A DNA stretch of 64,000 nucleotides from Apostichopus japonicus (taxonomy: Eukaryota; Echinodermata; Holothuroidea; Aspidochirotida; Stichopodidae): positions 16,442,001 to 16,506,000 of the forward strand of contig NC_092580.1 in NCBI RefSeq assembly GCF_037975245.1. The letters run 5' to 3'. The translations under genes and the position numbers were made by a program. Of the stretch, positions 1 through 12,541 are shown in pieces. The notes under the pieces were generated by a model. It saw only the letters and a program-made list of their open reading frames with translations, ran no database searches and had not been told where the DNA came from. Numbering within the stretch: the stretch's first letter is position 1; each line of letters begins with the position of its first letter.

Positions 1-540
1 TAAAAAGATCCAACCCTCTCCCTCTTTTCCTACCCCCACCCACTCCCACTCCCTTCCCCCTGCCCCTGCCACTGGACAGCCGCAGTAAATTTGTTAACAT
101 CATACAAGTTGTAATGATATGTTCATTTAAAGGCCGCATTTTAATTTCTAAGGTAACTTAAAATGTTGTTATACGTGCTGTATGCTTCTGTAGAAGGCAC
201 TGTTACGTGTCGTTACATCCCAGCAGTACAGATCAAGCAGTAACAAACTGTTTCGAGGAACCATGAACAATAATATTTTAATAGAAACATGATAAAGATT
301 CCGTTTCGTTATCCATTCTGCAAACAAATACAATTAGAAACGTAGATCATCAATTTGCCGCAAGTGATAAGCCGGAAGTGGCTTCTATGTATCAATTTCT
401 ATGCTTGCAATAGTTTATCAAGTTTTGATCATAAATGTAATCTCATAAAATCTGAGTTTATGATCTAGGGCAAATTTTAAAAATGCTATCTATGATAAGC
501 ACTGATGATTCTGAAGAGCTGTCTAGTGGTCTGAGACGAA
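1..540. other. intergenic, nothing recognised
   Basis: The stretch opens with a short C/T-rich run (about 20-70) and is otherwise AT-rich unique sequence. I see no coding potential, RNA gene or repeat in it. Confidence 0.5.
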
Positions 541-929
541 GTTCTTGTCCAAAGTCCAACCGAAGCTAGCTGTGTCTGTGGAATGATTTAAGCATGCAGT
601 TCTACTAAAATATACTTATGAAAAAATACTTAGTCATTACACAAACGTGTATATTAATTTGGTAGAAAAACAAGTTTATGTTGGGACATCTTTGAAGGCA
701 ATTATACAGGTGATTTGTCTGATTCTTAAATATAGTTCTTGTCCAAAGTCCAACCGAAGCTAGCTGTGTCTGTGGAATGATTTAAGCATGCAGTTCTACT
801 AAAATATACTTATGAAAAAATACTTAGTCATTACACAAACGTGTATATTAATTTGGTAGAAAAAACAAGTTTATGTTGGGACATCTTTGAAGGCAATTAT
901 ACAACTGATTTGTCTGATTCTTAAATATA
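541..929. repeat. two-copy tandem duplication, 194 bp
   Basis: Copy 1 (541-734) and copy 2 (735-929) both begin GTTCTTGTCCAAAGTCC and end GATTCTTAAATATA. They differ by only a few positions: one extra A in an A-run, and CAGGTG versus CAACTG near the end. The near-identity means a recent duplication. There is no open frame and no sign of function. Confidence 0.95.
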
Positions 930-2690
930 TTCTAAAATTTCTAGCCCAATATTTCTGAAATTTTTTAGACGAATAGATTCTAAAATATATATATAATAAT
1001 CTACGGCACTTACTATAAAATATGACTTAAAAGTAGCTAAATACTGTAGATGCGCAAGTTGACCTGCAAGCTGTCAGTTGTGGCTGTACTTTTGTCAACC
1101 CTACACCTTTTAATCACTATTACTGTAGCTGACTGATCTAGGCACTTTGGGTGGTCGACAGAATGAACTTATGAGTCTCACAGAAGTCACAGACTATCAA
1201 TTCAGCTGCTCAAAGCTACACCCATGCTTCCCAACCTTTTCTCTCAGATTCCCCACCTGGGTGAATTTCTCCCCTCCTAAATATTTCTACAAAATCAAAC
1301 AATATATTTTTTAAGTCACTTTCTTTCACATGTATACTGTAACAGCGAACGTTACGATTCAAACAATGTTCATGGTATCTCTTACGATTCACTCTACAAC
1401 ACACAACATAAGTTGTTCATCGTTATCTGTTATCATTGAATATGGGATATTAACGGAAGGCTACAACTGTTCAGTTCAATGATTAATGGGAACCTTGAAC
1501 TTGATGCTCTTGAACAAGGGTCGATACCAGGATTTAGCTTGGTTAATTTGAGACATAAATAGCAGTGATGTGTACTGTTATGTCCCAGGCTACCACGTTC
1601 CTTGATTACAATATTTGTTACAGCGCTGAATGTGCACTCAACTAGCTTGGAAGCAGGCCATTCCCCCTCCCCCCTCCACCCCATCCTGCTACCCCTTTCT
1701 TCTCAATTCACCCCAAGACTTTTCAATTCCCCTCTGGTGGTCCACATGGATCCATGTTGAGAAGTATTGAGCTACACTTAATTCAGAAAGACAAGGCTTC
1801 CATGGCCTCAAATTTTATGTGAATTACAGTGTTGTACAATGTTTGTTAAGGAAAAAATATCTGATATAAAAGCCATTGTTAATGTTTTAGTTTGTTGCTT
1901 GTTTGAAGGTAAAGGGACAATTTGTGGTTTTTAGTGCAATTTTTAGAACATTGGAAGTTATTTTGCACATTCCTAGCCTACTGTAGCTTGAGGAGCTGGC
2001 ATTCTCATCAATTACAGTAGGGATTAAAGCAACATTCTAGTGATTTAACAACTTTTGAAGGTCAATATAGATCTTAAATATGGAACAGCTATATAGCAAT
2101 GCTCATACAGTGATATAAAATCACTCAAAATGTCCATTAACAAACACTGAAATCTGACTACAGTCATCCCTTAAACTTGGCAGCATATATCCCTTACTGT
2201 AGAGTGTAGATACATGTAACTTTGCTTTTAATAGTGGATGTACTGTACATGGCAATCACATACAGGTCACTTCTTGTATTCAGGGTCTAACAGTTACATT
2301 CAGTCAGTCCCCAGCAGTGCAAGAGTGGTTTCTGTTCTTGCAGAATATGCACAATGTTTCATGGAGCACTCCTAATTAATGATGATTGCCTAATGGGTAA
2401 CTAATGGGGCTCAGAAGAAATATGCACAGACAGTGACTGCATATCATTCTGACAAGTTTCCATCAATTGTTATGACATTTCTCCAAAAGAAATTTGCATG
2501 GTTTGTCTGAGCCTTTCAGTCAATCTAAAAGAATAATTGTGCTGTCATATAGAGTTGTCATGGCCACAGAGATCCACCACTCCCATTCATCCTCAATACC
2601 AACTCAATATGAGTACCACAATGCTCAGGACTACAAGAATTATGGGTCACAAAGGAAACCTATAAGTTTATTGATCCATGGGTGATCATT
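930..2690. other. intergenic, nothing recognised
   Basis: AT-rich non-coding sequence with no repeat or gene that I recognise. Short reading frames here (for example around 1433-1684 on the minus strand) have no family features. Confidence 0.4.
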
Positions 2691-2692
2691 TA

Positions 2693-3480
2693 TATATAAT
2701 TTGACTGAAAGTTGTTTAGCTACTGTGGATGTTCACACTTTCTGGTACCCTTCAGCTTCAGTGTCGCTTTCATTACTGGAATAGGACCTTTCTTCCTTTT
2801 GGTTTTTTTACTTGTCTACTTTGCTCTGCTCTCGTTTCCTCTTTCTGGCTTCCTTCTCGTTCAGCGCGAGTGTTTTCTCCTGTTCAGCCTCAGTCAGATG
2901 GGTCTTATATGGATTGCTGGTCAAAATTCCTGCACCTGTTATGGTGCTCTTCCTCTTCATTGATGAAGTGTTTGATGCAGATGCCTTAGGAGGAGGTGAG
3001 ATATCCATGGGCATGATGAAATTGGGTGGCTGTTTCTCTGCTCTTGGTTGGGGGAGAGGGGGGATGGTGCACAGCAGCGGAAACAATAACTTGGTGAGCA
3101 CAATTTGGAAGCTGCTTCTCAGTCTCTCTAACCTTGATCAATTGTCCTTGGAATTGAGGCGATGTCTGTTGGAACTTGGGAGTGGTACACTTGTTGCTGG
3201 ATAGGCATATAGCTTGGAGTGTTGTTTGATGGTGATCCTACTGATGATGTTGGTTCAGGACCAGCTGGCCTTGTGGGCTCCGATGTGCCCTGATGTGCCC
3301 TGTTGATTGGGGACATGCTCTTCAGTTTCTTCCATTGCTGTGTCCGAGTCTTCGGACTGTAGTTCGGGCCTAATAGGCGGCTGTTGATCTGGCAGTGGTC
3401 TATCCGTTACATCGGCTGCAGTGAATTTGTGGTAATGATTGATATTTGCAAGGAATGTTTGCCCATTACTGCAGATCTGC
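2693..3480 (-). pseudogene. decayed coding-like exon, Pro/Ser-rich with basic tail
   Basis: On the minus strand three overlapping frames read consecutively as protein-like sequence. The first (about 3478 to 3258) has an acidic stretch, SEDSDTAMEETEEH. The second (about 3316 to 3128) is Pro/Ser/Gln-rich. The third (about 3101 to 2700) has ITGAGILTS followed by the charged run NEKEARKRKREQ. A T-rich stretch ending GCAG at about 3480 resembles a splice acceptor, so this could be a 3' exon. The two frame changes indicate decay. The ILTS plus Glu/Lys/Arg-rich tail is reminiscent of the C-termini of pogo/Tigger-type DDE transposases, but I cannot establish this. No catalytic domain is visible. Confidence 0.35.
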
Positions 3481-3711
3481 AAAAAAATGCCAGACAAAGC
3501 TCTAGTTCGCCCACTGAAAAGACAGTGGTTGAGGGACGTTTGGTCAGAGAACGCTATTTTTTAAGAATGAAAACACCCACTTTTTTGGTCTCTTTAATTT
3601 ATTTATTTCTCGTTCATAAAACCTAAAAGTTTGAGAAGTAAAACTGAAAATAAACAAGCTTTTAAACAATATGAATAGACTTGAGGTGAAGTAGTTGGAC
3701 AGAATGTTTAA

Positions 3712-5470
3712 AGATGAACGATAGTGATTTTTCGCCATTGACGATAAAATACGATTTTATTCAAGAGTATTCTAGTTGGTTTCCATTTTACACATGTGAA
3801 AATTCAAGTCAATCCGATGTTGGAAAGGCTTAAAAAAAATTCCTAAACTCGTTGATTTTTTAAACAAAAATTGGGCTTTTCGCGAAAAGCGATATGATGA
3901 TCACGTGATCTACAGTGACATGTGACGTCATTATGATGATAACAACGTGAGTGTACTTCAGCAGTGTGCACTTAGTGTGTAAGTTTAGTTGCAACCAACT
4001 CTATATTGGACTCGACAAACAACGTAAACCACTAGCAAAATCCAAGAAATTGCGTTTTAGTGGGATGCAACAGAACGAATGTGGACTCTACAATAAGTTT
4101 TTTTCAATTTTCCAAGCGGAAAAAGTAGTGAGAGATATCGGAAACTCTGGATACGATTTGTGAGGAGAACCAGGAAAGACTTCATCGCACCAGGAGTTTC
4201 TCATGGCAAGAATGTGAAAGTTTGTTCTGCCCACTTCACAGAAGATGATTCTTGGGCCCAATTGAAATTTGCGTGTGGCAAGGTCACTAAAGTAATAAAA
4301 GTTTGATGGATTGATGCTTTTATGCCGCATTATTTATATATATCCCGATAAATGCAACAGTAAGTGTTGGAACTGGAAGACATGTCAGACGTGAACAACC
4401 TAATGACTATGTGAGGAGAGAATCCACGTGCAAATTTCAATTGGGGCATGGACGTCGCTAAGGCAGAGTTTTTTGGGGCACTGTGTTCATACCCTCCAAA
4501 CCACTTTAAATGTAATACGAATAGGAAATGTGTGTATGCTCGAGCGAAACAAAACATCGTGTACTTGTATTACTTACGGTAGCGCGCACTGTCACTTAGT
4601 GAAAGTGTGAAAGTACCGTTTGCGGACCTACGTGAAGTTGGGCTAGAATACGATTCCTCCTGAAGCCCAAACCACGAGGCATGCATGTGAATAAACGCAA
4701 TAGGCATTGCATGTAGTGAGAAAATTGTTCGAGCTAGACTAACAACTCGATTGAGTTCAAATGCGGTTGTATTTCAAGCTCAATGAAACCTTTCTGTTGG
4801 ATTTAATGACGCACGGAACAAGGAACGTTTATGTTCTACAGTAGGCCTAGTGCATACAAGCGAATCTACTTTGTTTAGAACTTTGGATTTTCTTTCGGAT
4901 GTTATACTAATCTACGTTTGAGACTATCATCACTATTGTTATTGTGCCAGTTTGACTGGTAAGTGAGCACATTCATACATCACTCTGTATAAAACCCGCC
5001 AAAAACATGATCTTGAGATTTACGTTACTTTGGGTCAGCTTGCGAGTTACCTCTTCAGATATTGGGAAATCGTTGCGAAATCGCCGCAAATTTCGTTAAA
5101 AAAAACGTGTAAACACGTGGTGAAGAAATCAAGAAACACTATGATATTCAATATCTATTTATGTCTTGAACATTACGCCGGAAAATAACAGTTATGCTGA
5201 CACGAAATGAACGCACAGCTCCGTACTGAACAGTTCACAGCAGAAAAGATCATCACAGTGACGTCATTCACTGACCTGAGGGCTGTTCAAGGTCGTTGCA
5301 GTGTTTGAAAATTCCTAAATTACGGAGGCGAAAAAACGATGTTTTAATTCCCTTTTTTATGACTTTCCGGTGTGCTATTTGGAAAATTAAAAAAATATGT
5401 TGCTTGGTAACATATAAACTACATTATATATGAAAATGAGAGATTTTTTTTCTGTCACTATCGTTCTTCT
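3712..5470 (+). mobile_element. TTAA-flanked DNA transposon with THAP remnant (Kolobok-like)
   Basis: A 1759-bp segment is bounded by 16-bp terminal inverted repeats: AGATGAACGATAGTGA at 3712-3727, and AGAAGAACGATAGTGA read inward from 5470 (15/16 identical). Each end is directly flanked by TTAA (3708-3711 and 5471-5474), a typical target duplication. Both subterminal regions carry GTGACGTCATT. Inside lies a broken THAP domain. TTAA target sites together with THAP-containing transposases are known for Kolobok transposons; piggyBac also uses TTAA, but its ends usually begin CCC. No intact transposase is present, so the copy is non-autonomous or decayed. Confidence 0.7.
4051..4306 (+). pseudogene. 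THAP zinc-finger domain, frameshifted
   Basis: THAP is a C2CH DNA-binding zinc finger found in P-element and Kolobok transposases and in host proteins derived from them. The first zinc pair is C-x4-C (CVLVGC, 4051-4068), followed by an aromatic stretch (SFFQFSKRK). The frame then shifts by one base in an A-run at 4120-4124. It resumes as RYRKLWIRFVRRTRKDF (from 4133), with the conserved Trp, and continues to VCSAHF (4220-4237), which supplies the C-x2-H pair. A TGA follows at 4304. Past it, DAFMPHYL may be a remnant of the AVPT box. A frameshift plus stop argues for a pseudogene. An assembly error in the homopolymer could mimic the frameshift but not the stop. Confidence 0.75.
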
Positions 5471-5564
5471 TTAAATGAAAGACAAATCCAGGAATGGCAA
5501 GAAAGTTTGGTCGAATAGTTATTAAGTACATGAATACAATAATATATCACCCTATATAAGATAA

Positions 5565-6290
5565 AAGGAAAAAATATAGGCTCTTAGCAAAAAATGTACC
5601 CTAATCTTACAGCAGTAAAGTAAGGTTAAATTAGGGAAAAAATGGTAAATTTACCACAGTAGCCCTATATAAAATAAAATTATGGTACATACTTATTTTA
5701 CTTTACAAAAACTGTACATACAATATACTGTAAAACTGTTTAACCTTTATATTTTGTAGTCATACATGTTTTGACCGCAGCATATAGACCAAATCTGGTG
5801 CATATAAAGTAGTTTGTGCCATACATACAACATCATGACATACTGTACAGTACGAGTTGCTTTGTTGTTTCAACTACTGTAGCCCGATGATGATACAATC
5901 CACCAATGGGTGAAATTTAAGGTCATTTGTGGTGTACTGATTATAATTAAGACTAGAAGGGAAAACTGTGGTACCTTTGGGGTACAACTCTGGTAAATTT
6001 AGGGTAAAACTGTGGTACAATTCGGTAAAACCATATATTGTACAATTAGGATAAAACTTTGGTATGTACAGCTATTGGGTAAAATTGTGGTTAAGTAGGG
6101 TAATTCCATAGTACACATAGGGTAAATTTGAGATAAGACCATGGTGAAGATGAAATAGAAAGTGATGCTACTATGGTAAAACAGTGGTTAACCGCATCCA
6201 TAGGACCAGAATACCCTGGCAGTCAAATTGTGGTATTGTACATACCACAGTTTACCATGGCAAAAAGGTGGTGCCATGGTTATTTTTTTT
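5565..6290. repeat. degenerate GGTAAAA/TGTGGTA low-complexity block
   Basis: Motifs such as GGTAAAACTGTGGTAC recur irregularly, with both GGTAAA and TTTACC orientations, ending in a short palindromic area around CCATGG (about 6240-6280). The period is not regular enough to call a clean satellite. No genes are visible. Confidence 0.4.
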
Positions 6291-7451
6291 CTAGGCTACA
6301 CTTCATCTTCAGAGCTTGCATAATGTGTTGAAAGAAGATGATCATTTTCTGCTCCTATTTCAGGGCTATAGTAATGTTATGACTATGAGGTGTGTACACT
6401 ATAGTTTGACATTAGCGTTTTCCAAGAACTAAAGCAATGTACATCATTACATGTATACGCAGAGCCAATACAAAGTCCTTACATCTGTATCACATAATGC
6501 TGTGATTTTTGCCATAAGTTAATACGTTGATTGTTGACAAGACTAGTGCATTTCCAACTGCGAATTTGTTATTAATGAAAAGAGCATAGTCTGATCTAGC
6601 CAATTCTACCAAACATTTGCATTTTCTGCCACTTAACGAAGTCAAGTTCAGGGCAAATTTAACAGCACTTTTTGGAGCCATGATAAAAAAGCCCCAAATT
6701 CAATGGACATTTATCAGAAAAGTACGACAAAAATAGAAATTTTAACTGTTTTATTGCAAAAAATAAATGTTGTGAGATTCAACTTATCTCGTCATTGTGG
6801 CTAGCGACGCCTTCTTTTGCATTATTCAAACATTTAAACCAGAGGGTTAGGTTGCAAGCAGTTTCGCGAAATTTCATACGTCTGACCAAATTTTGGGGGC
6901 GGGACTACAGGAAAACTGCTCTCTGAGCTCATTAACTCGCTCGTTGGGGACTGACTGCATTCTTTGATGTTAACATGTAGATCCAACATGATTTGACTGA
7001 TCTCATATTTAACATGTCATGGCACTTTTACATAGTTTTAGCTTGAGAAGCTACTGTACTTTGCAATGAATTGTCTGTTGTGTATAAACTCATTTGATTT
7101 GCCTTGCATCAATTGTTTAGCAAAAAGATCTACTGTATAAATAAACAGTTCTGTGCTTCTGATTTATGTGAAATGTTTAATATATATACAGGGACACCTG
7201 AACTGTCACAAGTTGGCATGCTGATGAGGAATGACCAGTTAACTGTATGCGTGCAGATGGTTTGCACGAATCTCACTTAGAAGTCAGAACTGTTATTGCC
7301 ATTATTATCAATTATTACTTATCGGTGGGTGGGCATGTCATTAAACTGAAGTTAACAGCATCCTGGTACTTTACTTTTGGTATCTGTTTAGGTAGATGTT
7401 TGCACTGTCATATTTTAAGCTCCCATGAGAAAATATTTCGAAAACATTTCG
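6291..7451. other. intergenic, nothing recognised
   Basis: AT-rich DNA with no recognised element. A 63-codon minus-strand frame (6490-6681) starts MAPKSAVKF but has no family features and no convincing splice context. Confidence 0.35.
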
Positions 7452-7569
7452 TTCAGTTTATAGAAGTTAAGTCATTACATTTATATGACTAATTAAGAAA
7501 GAAAGTATCATTCAGTTTATAGAAGTTAAGTCATTACATTTATATGACTAATTAAGAAGGAAAGTATCA
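7452..7569. repeat. two-copy tandem duplication, 59 bp
   Basis: TTCAGTTTATAGAAGTTAAG and the rest of the unit occur at 7452-7510 and again at 7511-7569, with a single difference near the end (GAAAGAAAG versus GAAGGAAAG). Confidence 0.95.
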
Positions 7570-7649
7570 AGTACTTTTGTTGAATGTAGTACTTATCTCT
7601 TCTGTTTTGACAGATTGTCAAGGGAATCTACTTGCCTATAGGTATTTAA

Positions 7650-8266
7650 AGCAGCATTTTGCGTTTGGTCGCCGTTTTCTACTTTTTTGACATGTCCATC
7701 AAGTTTTTTACATATATCAATCACAAAACAGCAAACTAAGATATCAGCCAAGTTTTTCCATGCCAACATCGTCAATTGGCGAGTAATTAAGGATATTTGC
7801 AGATAATGAGAAAGGTGTCCACGACAAAATTCCACATTTAAAATTAATCGCATACAGTTCGGCCAAACCCACTAGTTTGAATTCAACCAATCAGAGATGC
7901 AGGTTTAGTTATGAGCCGTTGCTAAAAATAGATTCAAGACTTTGCGTTGGTACAACCAGGGAGTTGTTATGGAACTCCCTGGTACAACTGCCATATAGAC
8001 TGTACACAAATCAAGCTTGGTGTTGTATTACGTATTGGCCAATGACGTTCGTAGTGTTTAAATATTCATATTATGGGCAAGGTTTATTGGGATCCCAACG
8101 GAAAATATCTTGGAGAAAAACAAAGTTGAAAGTTGCAAATTTTTCGACTTTTATGCCACCATTTGAAGTAAGATTTAAATAGATAAGCTAGTTATGTATG
8201 TCGTTATGGCATAGTGGAGTCAGTGAGGTTGAGAAATATCATAAAAAAAGGACGCAAAATGCTGCT
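7650..8266. mobile_element. TTAA-flanked MITE, 617 bp
   Basis: The ends are 15-bp perfect inverted repeats: AGCAGCATTTTGCGT at 7650-7664 and its complement at 8252-8266. Both ends abut TTAA (7646-7649 and 8267-8270). The interior has a short hairpin around 7950-7985, with CCAGGGAGTT facing AACTCCCTGG. No transposase is present. The target duplication matches the 3.7-kb element, but the terminal sequence differs apart from the leading AG, so it is a different family of the same general type. Confidence 0.8.
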
Positions 8267-8270
8267 TTAA

Positions 8271-10290
8271 GTCCAACTTGGTAAATTCTTTAATGTCACT
8301 AAAATATAGTGTCTTGTGAAAGTAGTCATAATACTCCAGATGCATGCACTGCAATATAGCAAACTACAACAACGACATGTTACAGAACTTGCAGCAACTC
8401 CTTTTAATTAATGTATCGATCTGTGCTCTGTGTAAGACTAATTTGTAGACTTCTTCATTTGGTCATTTGTGCACACATATTCTCTGTGCTCGTTGGAAGC
8501 CTGAACAGATGGAGTTTTGCTCACAAGTACTGTGCTGTACAGTACTGTACTATACTGTACATACTGTACTGTAATTTATGAAAGCCATAGAATGATGTAA
8601 ATATGTAATAACTCTAAACATAAGTGATGATTTTCATATTCTTGGAAGTATAGCTAAACAGGTTAAAGTTGTCAGTGCTCATTGATAGAGGATCAGAACA
8701 CAATCAGTTGTTCACCAAATTAACAAAAAAGCCATGGTATAGTTTCTCCTTTCCCACTTCCCCCATCCCCCTCCCACCACTAAGAAGTAATCATGATTTT
8801 AGTATTAAACAATATTGTATTTACAATTTTGCCTATCTCCACTCCCTCTTTTCTCCAAATTTATTTTAAAAAATAATTTAAAAAATAAATATGTTAATTT
8901 GGTCATTATATATTTTATAGCACTATTACTACTTCGTGGTATGTAAATTAATTTTCTTTCATATTTAATTTTTTCAGGCATCAGTGTCTGCCTGGTATAC
9001 CCATATTTTTTTAATTTTGCATTTCACGATCTTTACCGGTACTCTGTCTCATACAAAGCTGAAGCATGCATGGTCTTCAAAGCATGTCATTACCTTTCAC
9101 ATCATCATATAACGATGCTTGCGTTATATATAGAACCTGTCCCTTTGATTCTACGGTCTGGTACATAGCTACAGCCAGCACTGCATCTCTGCGTGCAAGA
9201 AATTATTTCTGGAATTTCATCCATGTGCATTGTCGTCCTCCGTTGGTTCTGTTGTTAAGTGCAATTGTGATCAAAGCCATTGCTATGTGAGTGGGTCTTG
9301 ATTTGTGTACATTGTGAGGATCTTTAAGTGTGTTTGTTAAGCTCTCTGCATATATACAAGTATGCTTCTCGGAATCCAAGACATTGATTTAAATACATTT
9401 CTACAGATTGTTTATTAGTCTCTAAATTAGATACTGTAGGAGAAGAAGCTGTCACAGACAGAGAGACGGATACATACTGTACTGTAAAGCATGTCAGAGC
9501 CAGACGCTTCTTTTTCTGTTTCCTTACGTTGTGAAATTTAAGTTGTGAGCGAGTGTCAGCTGGTTTTAACACATTTCTGAGCTGTGTTGTGGTATTTTTT
9601 GGGCACCAGCTGTGAAGGCTACAGACCATAGATGGCTGTGTAAAATGTGGGAAGTTGAACAAGATATAGTCATTCATTGATCTCTCTTTCACACATATCA
9701 TGTATGTTGTGTAACAGTTGTCAAGCAGTTTGTTAGAACACTCAACAAGTACCTGCCAAATGTGACAAGTTTTTCAAGTAGAAAAACAAAAAAATACAGA
9801 GATTGGCTGTTCTGTGTCAGCTGGTCTGTGGTGTAAACAATGCTTGTTATTGTTGTACATGTTTGAGACTATGTTCCTGTGTGTCAGACACTTTGGTTAA
9901 ACATCACACAGAGAATTCTCAGTAAAGGTCATCTGTTTGCCATCAGGCTTTCCATTCATTGATCGTATATGTCGGCCCGATATCAGAGCATCGAAGAGAT
10001 GGTGATGTGTTAACTGGAAAACTATGTCAGTGATGGGAAGATCGTGTATTTGCATTTAAGAAAGTAACTTTATTACAGTATGTTGAGATTTCTTCGGGAC
10101 TGTCAGCTGTCTCTTTTCTCTGTACTTTTTTGTTATTTCTAATTTCAAACTTCAGACTGTAAGTTTTGAGTAAACAGATTGATGAAGGTCAGTAATAGCA
10201 GGGTATTTTAGTAACGACTACTAACCAGTGGATTAAAGAATCCATACTTTTATATTGTGGATTTACTGAATTGTAGCTTTCAAAGTGGCA
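8271..10290. other. region upstream of msrB coding start
   Basis: AT-rich DNA. At 8527-8575 several TACTGTAC motifs are clustered. No TATA box or CpG-rich promoter can be fixed with confidence. If the transcript has a 5' untranslated exon or an alternative first exon with a targeting signal, it would lie here or further upstream. Confidence 0.3.
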
Positions 10291-10360
10291 ATGTTCCGGT
10301 ATGTCGATGCGCAGGAACTCACAGATTCACCTGTTAGGAGAAAGTATAAACTTAAGAAAG
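10291..10360 (+). CDS. msrB: msrB coding exon 1
   Basis: 70 bp encoding residues 1-23 plus the first base of codon 24; donor AAAG|GTAAGC. It encodes a poorly conserved basic N-terminal leader (KYKLKK). It is the least certain exon, because it lies outside the conserved domain and the true start could be elsewhere. Confidence 0.7.
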
Positions 10361-12500
10361 GTAAGCAATTTTTTTCTTCTTTATTTAAAATATTTTAAGT
10401 TCCAGGTAATTTTTATTCTGTGGTATACATATTGCATTGAGTAACTTCCTCCACCCTTAAAATAACATAGTGGCTACTGTAGTACACAAACTTTCAAATC
10501 TAGAAATTTAAAAATATATATTGAACTAGTAGAACTTTGCTAATTTTTATAAGGTTTTCAGCAAACTATTTGCTACTCAATTTTTTTGCAGCTGATGGGA
10601 AAACAATAGCCATTATTTGGTTGTAATTTATTTTATCTTGGTAACAGTAAGGATTAGTCCAAATTGGGAAATCTTGATTAAAATAATGCTTGGTAGAATG
10701 TGTTTGCTGGCAAAGAAGTATTTAGGCATTTTAGGTTTGTACGACTTGTACTGTAAAGTATATGTTAATGTAAGGTAAACCTTGCGTGGTATCTTCATGA
10801 AGAAAATTGCCACATTCCAGTTCAAAATTTCAATTGCCCATTCTTCACTTCTCACAAGATTGCCTTCAGAAAGTACCAAAACTTTCTTACAAATGCTGTT
10901 CTTTCTGTACATCTAAGTGATTCATTTCTATGATCCATCCTAGTATTATTACACATTGACATACTGTGCTGTTATATAAGCTCATGAGTCTTGCTCATAA
11001 TGTGACTAAATTTTTGATGTCACTTTTCAAATATCAACCTTAAAACAAAGTCAATATTGAAAAAAAAAACAGTCAATAATTTTACCTTACAAATGTTTGG
11101 CAAAGAGAAACATGATATTGGTTTTCACAAAACATGTTCAAATTCTTTGAGCAGTTGTCTATTTACATAGAGTCGCAGAGATGACGTCTAAGTGAATTTA
11201 CAATAAGAGGGTTCTGAAACATGAAATATAAAACATGAATATGAATGATATTATAACATTCATACATTTATTGAGCAGAGAACATCAAAATCATCTTCTC
11301 AGATAACATTATGGTATTCAGCAAACCTGTCTTGTCAAACTCAAAATTGAGATAAAAAATTGTTGTTTTGGCAAATATTTCTTGAGTGAAGAGCAAGGAT
11401 CCAAGGTAACTGATTGTTTCTCTCAAGGTATTGTTTATCCAGTGTCATTACAGTTAAGTGACTGTAATGACTAATACAGTATATATCTACCTTTTTCTAA
11501 GTACTGTAATGTCTTTGTCTTCAATTGTACATTATTATGTCATAATATAATACATAGATAGAGTCAATGTGTTATAAAGTGGTAATAAATCGCTTCCATT
11601 GTTTTATCCTTCTTGAAACAGATGGTGAGCCTTCCAAATATGATAGTACTTATTGTCCTTTGTTAATTACTTTCCAACATGGTTACACATCATCTAGTCC
11701 ATTCACAGCTACTTTAATGGAAATACTTTACTTTCATGGAAGGTTGCACTGATATGTTTTTGTAATTATACAGTATGTCAGTGAGCTGTTTTTCCAACTT
11801 AACGAGCAACGGTACACTGTACAGGCAATAATTTAATATTCAAATTTTGCACCGCAATTTTGAACATTCGCTTAGGAAATACTACATGGTTCCTTTGTAC
11901 TAAAACTGACATACATCTTTGCTCTTGTACAGTAGTAAGTCCATGTAGCATTTAGCATTTTACTATGAGATATCGGGTACGTTATTCCATGCAGTATGCC
12001 CAATTTCTTGTTTCTGCATTTTTCAGGTTACACCTTTAACATTTTAGGTAAAAACTCTTTTCAAGAATTCAATTGAAGAGAGAGAAAAGACAAATGCATT
12101 TACGTTCTACAAAAAGCAGAAAGTAGGTGATATAGAGTAGAAGTTAGAGGACCCAACACTTAGTTTGATTTCTGCAGGTTATTCTTATGAGCTTGTAGTT
12201 GCTTGGGCTATAGTGACATTTAAGAGTTAGGATATATACACCTCCAAAAGTGCTCGATTTTGGAAGAGCCTGTATATATGAATAATGATACTAGATGGTG
12301 TTGTCTGGACTAGATAGCCATCCTACCATGGCAGAGAGACTGTTTCATAAACACATTTTAGGAATATCACAACCCCGCAACGAAAAAAATACAACTTTTG
12401 TATAGACGAGAAGTATTTTATTCTACTGAAGCCAGGCCTGTGCCACCCTAAACAAAAGAAACAAATTAATGGCTAAATTATGTCTATCTATATATATATA

Positions 12501-12541
<41 letters not shown>

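Noticed and set aside
6490-6681. 63-codon minus-strand frame beginning MAPKSAVKF
   Set aside because: Possible first exon by appearance, but no convincing donor, promoter or homologue can be named.
9324-9701. 125-codon minus-strand frame upstream of msrB
   Set aside because: It has no recognisable domain or splice context, and its composition is like the surrounding non-coding DNA.
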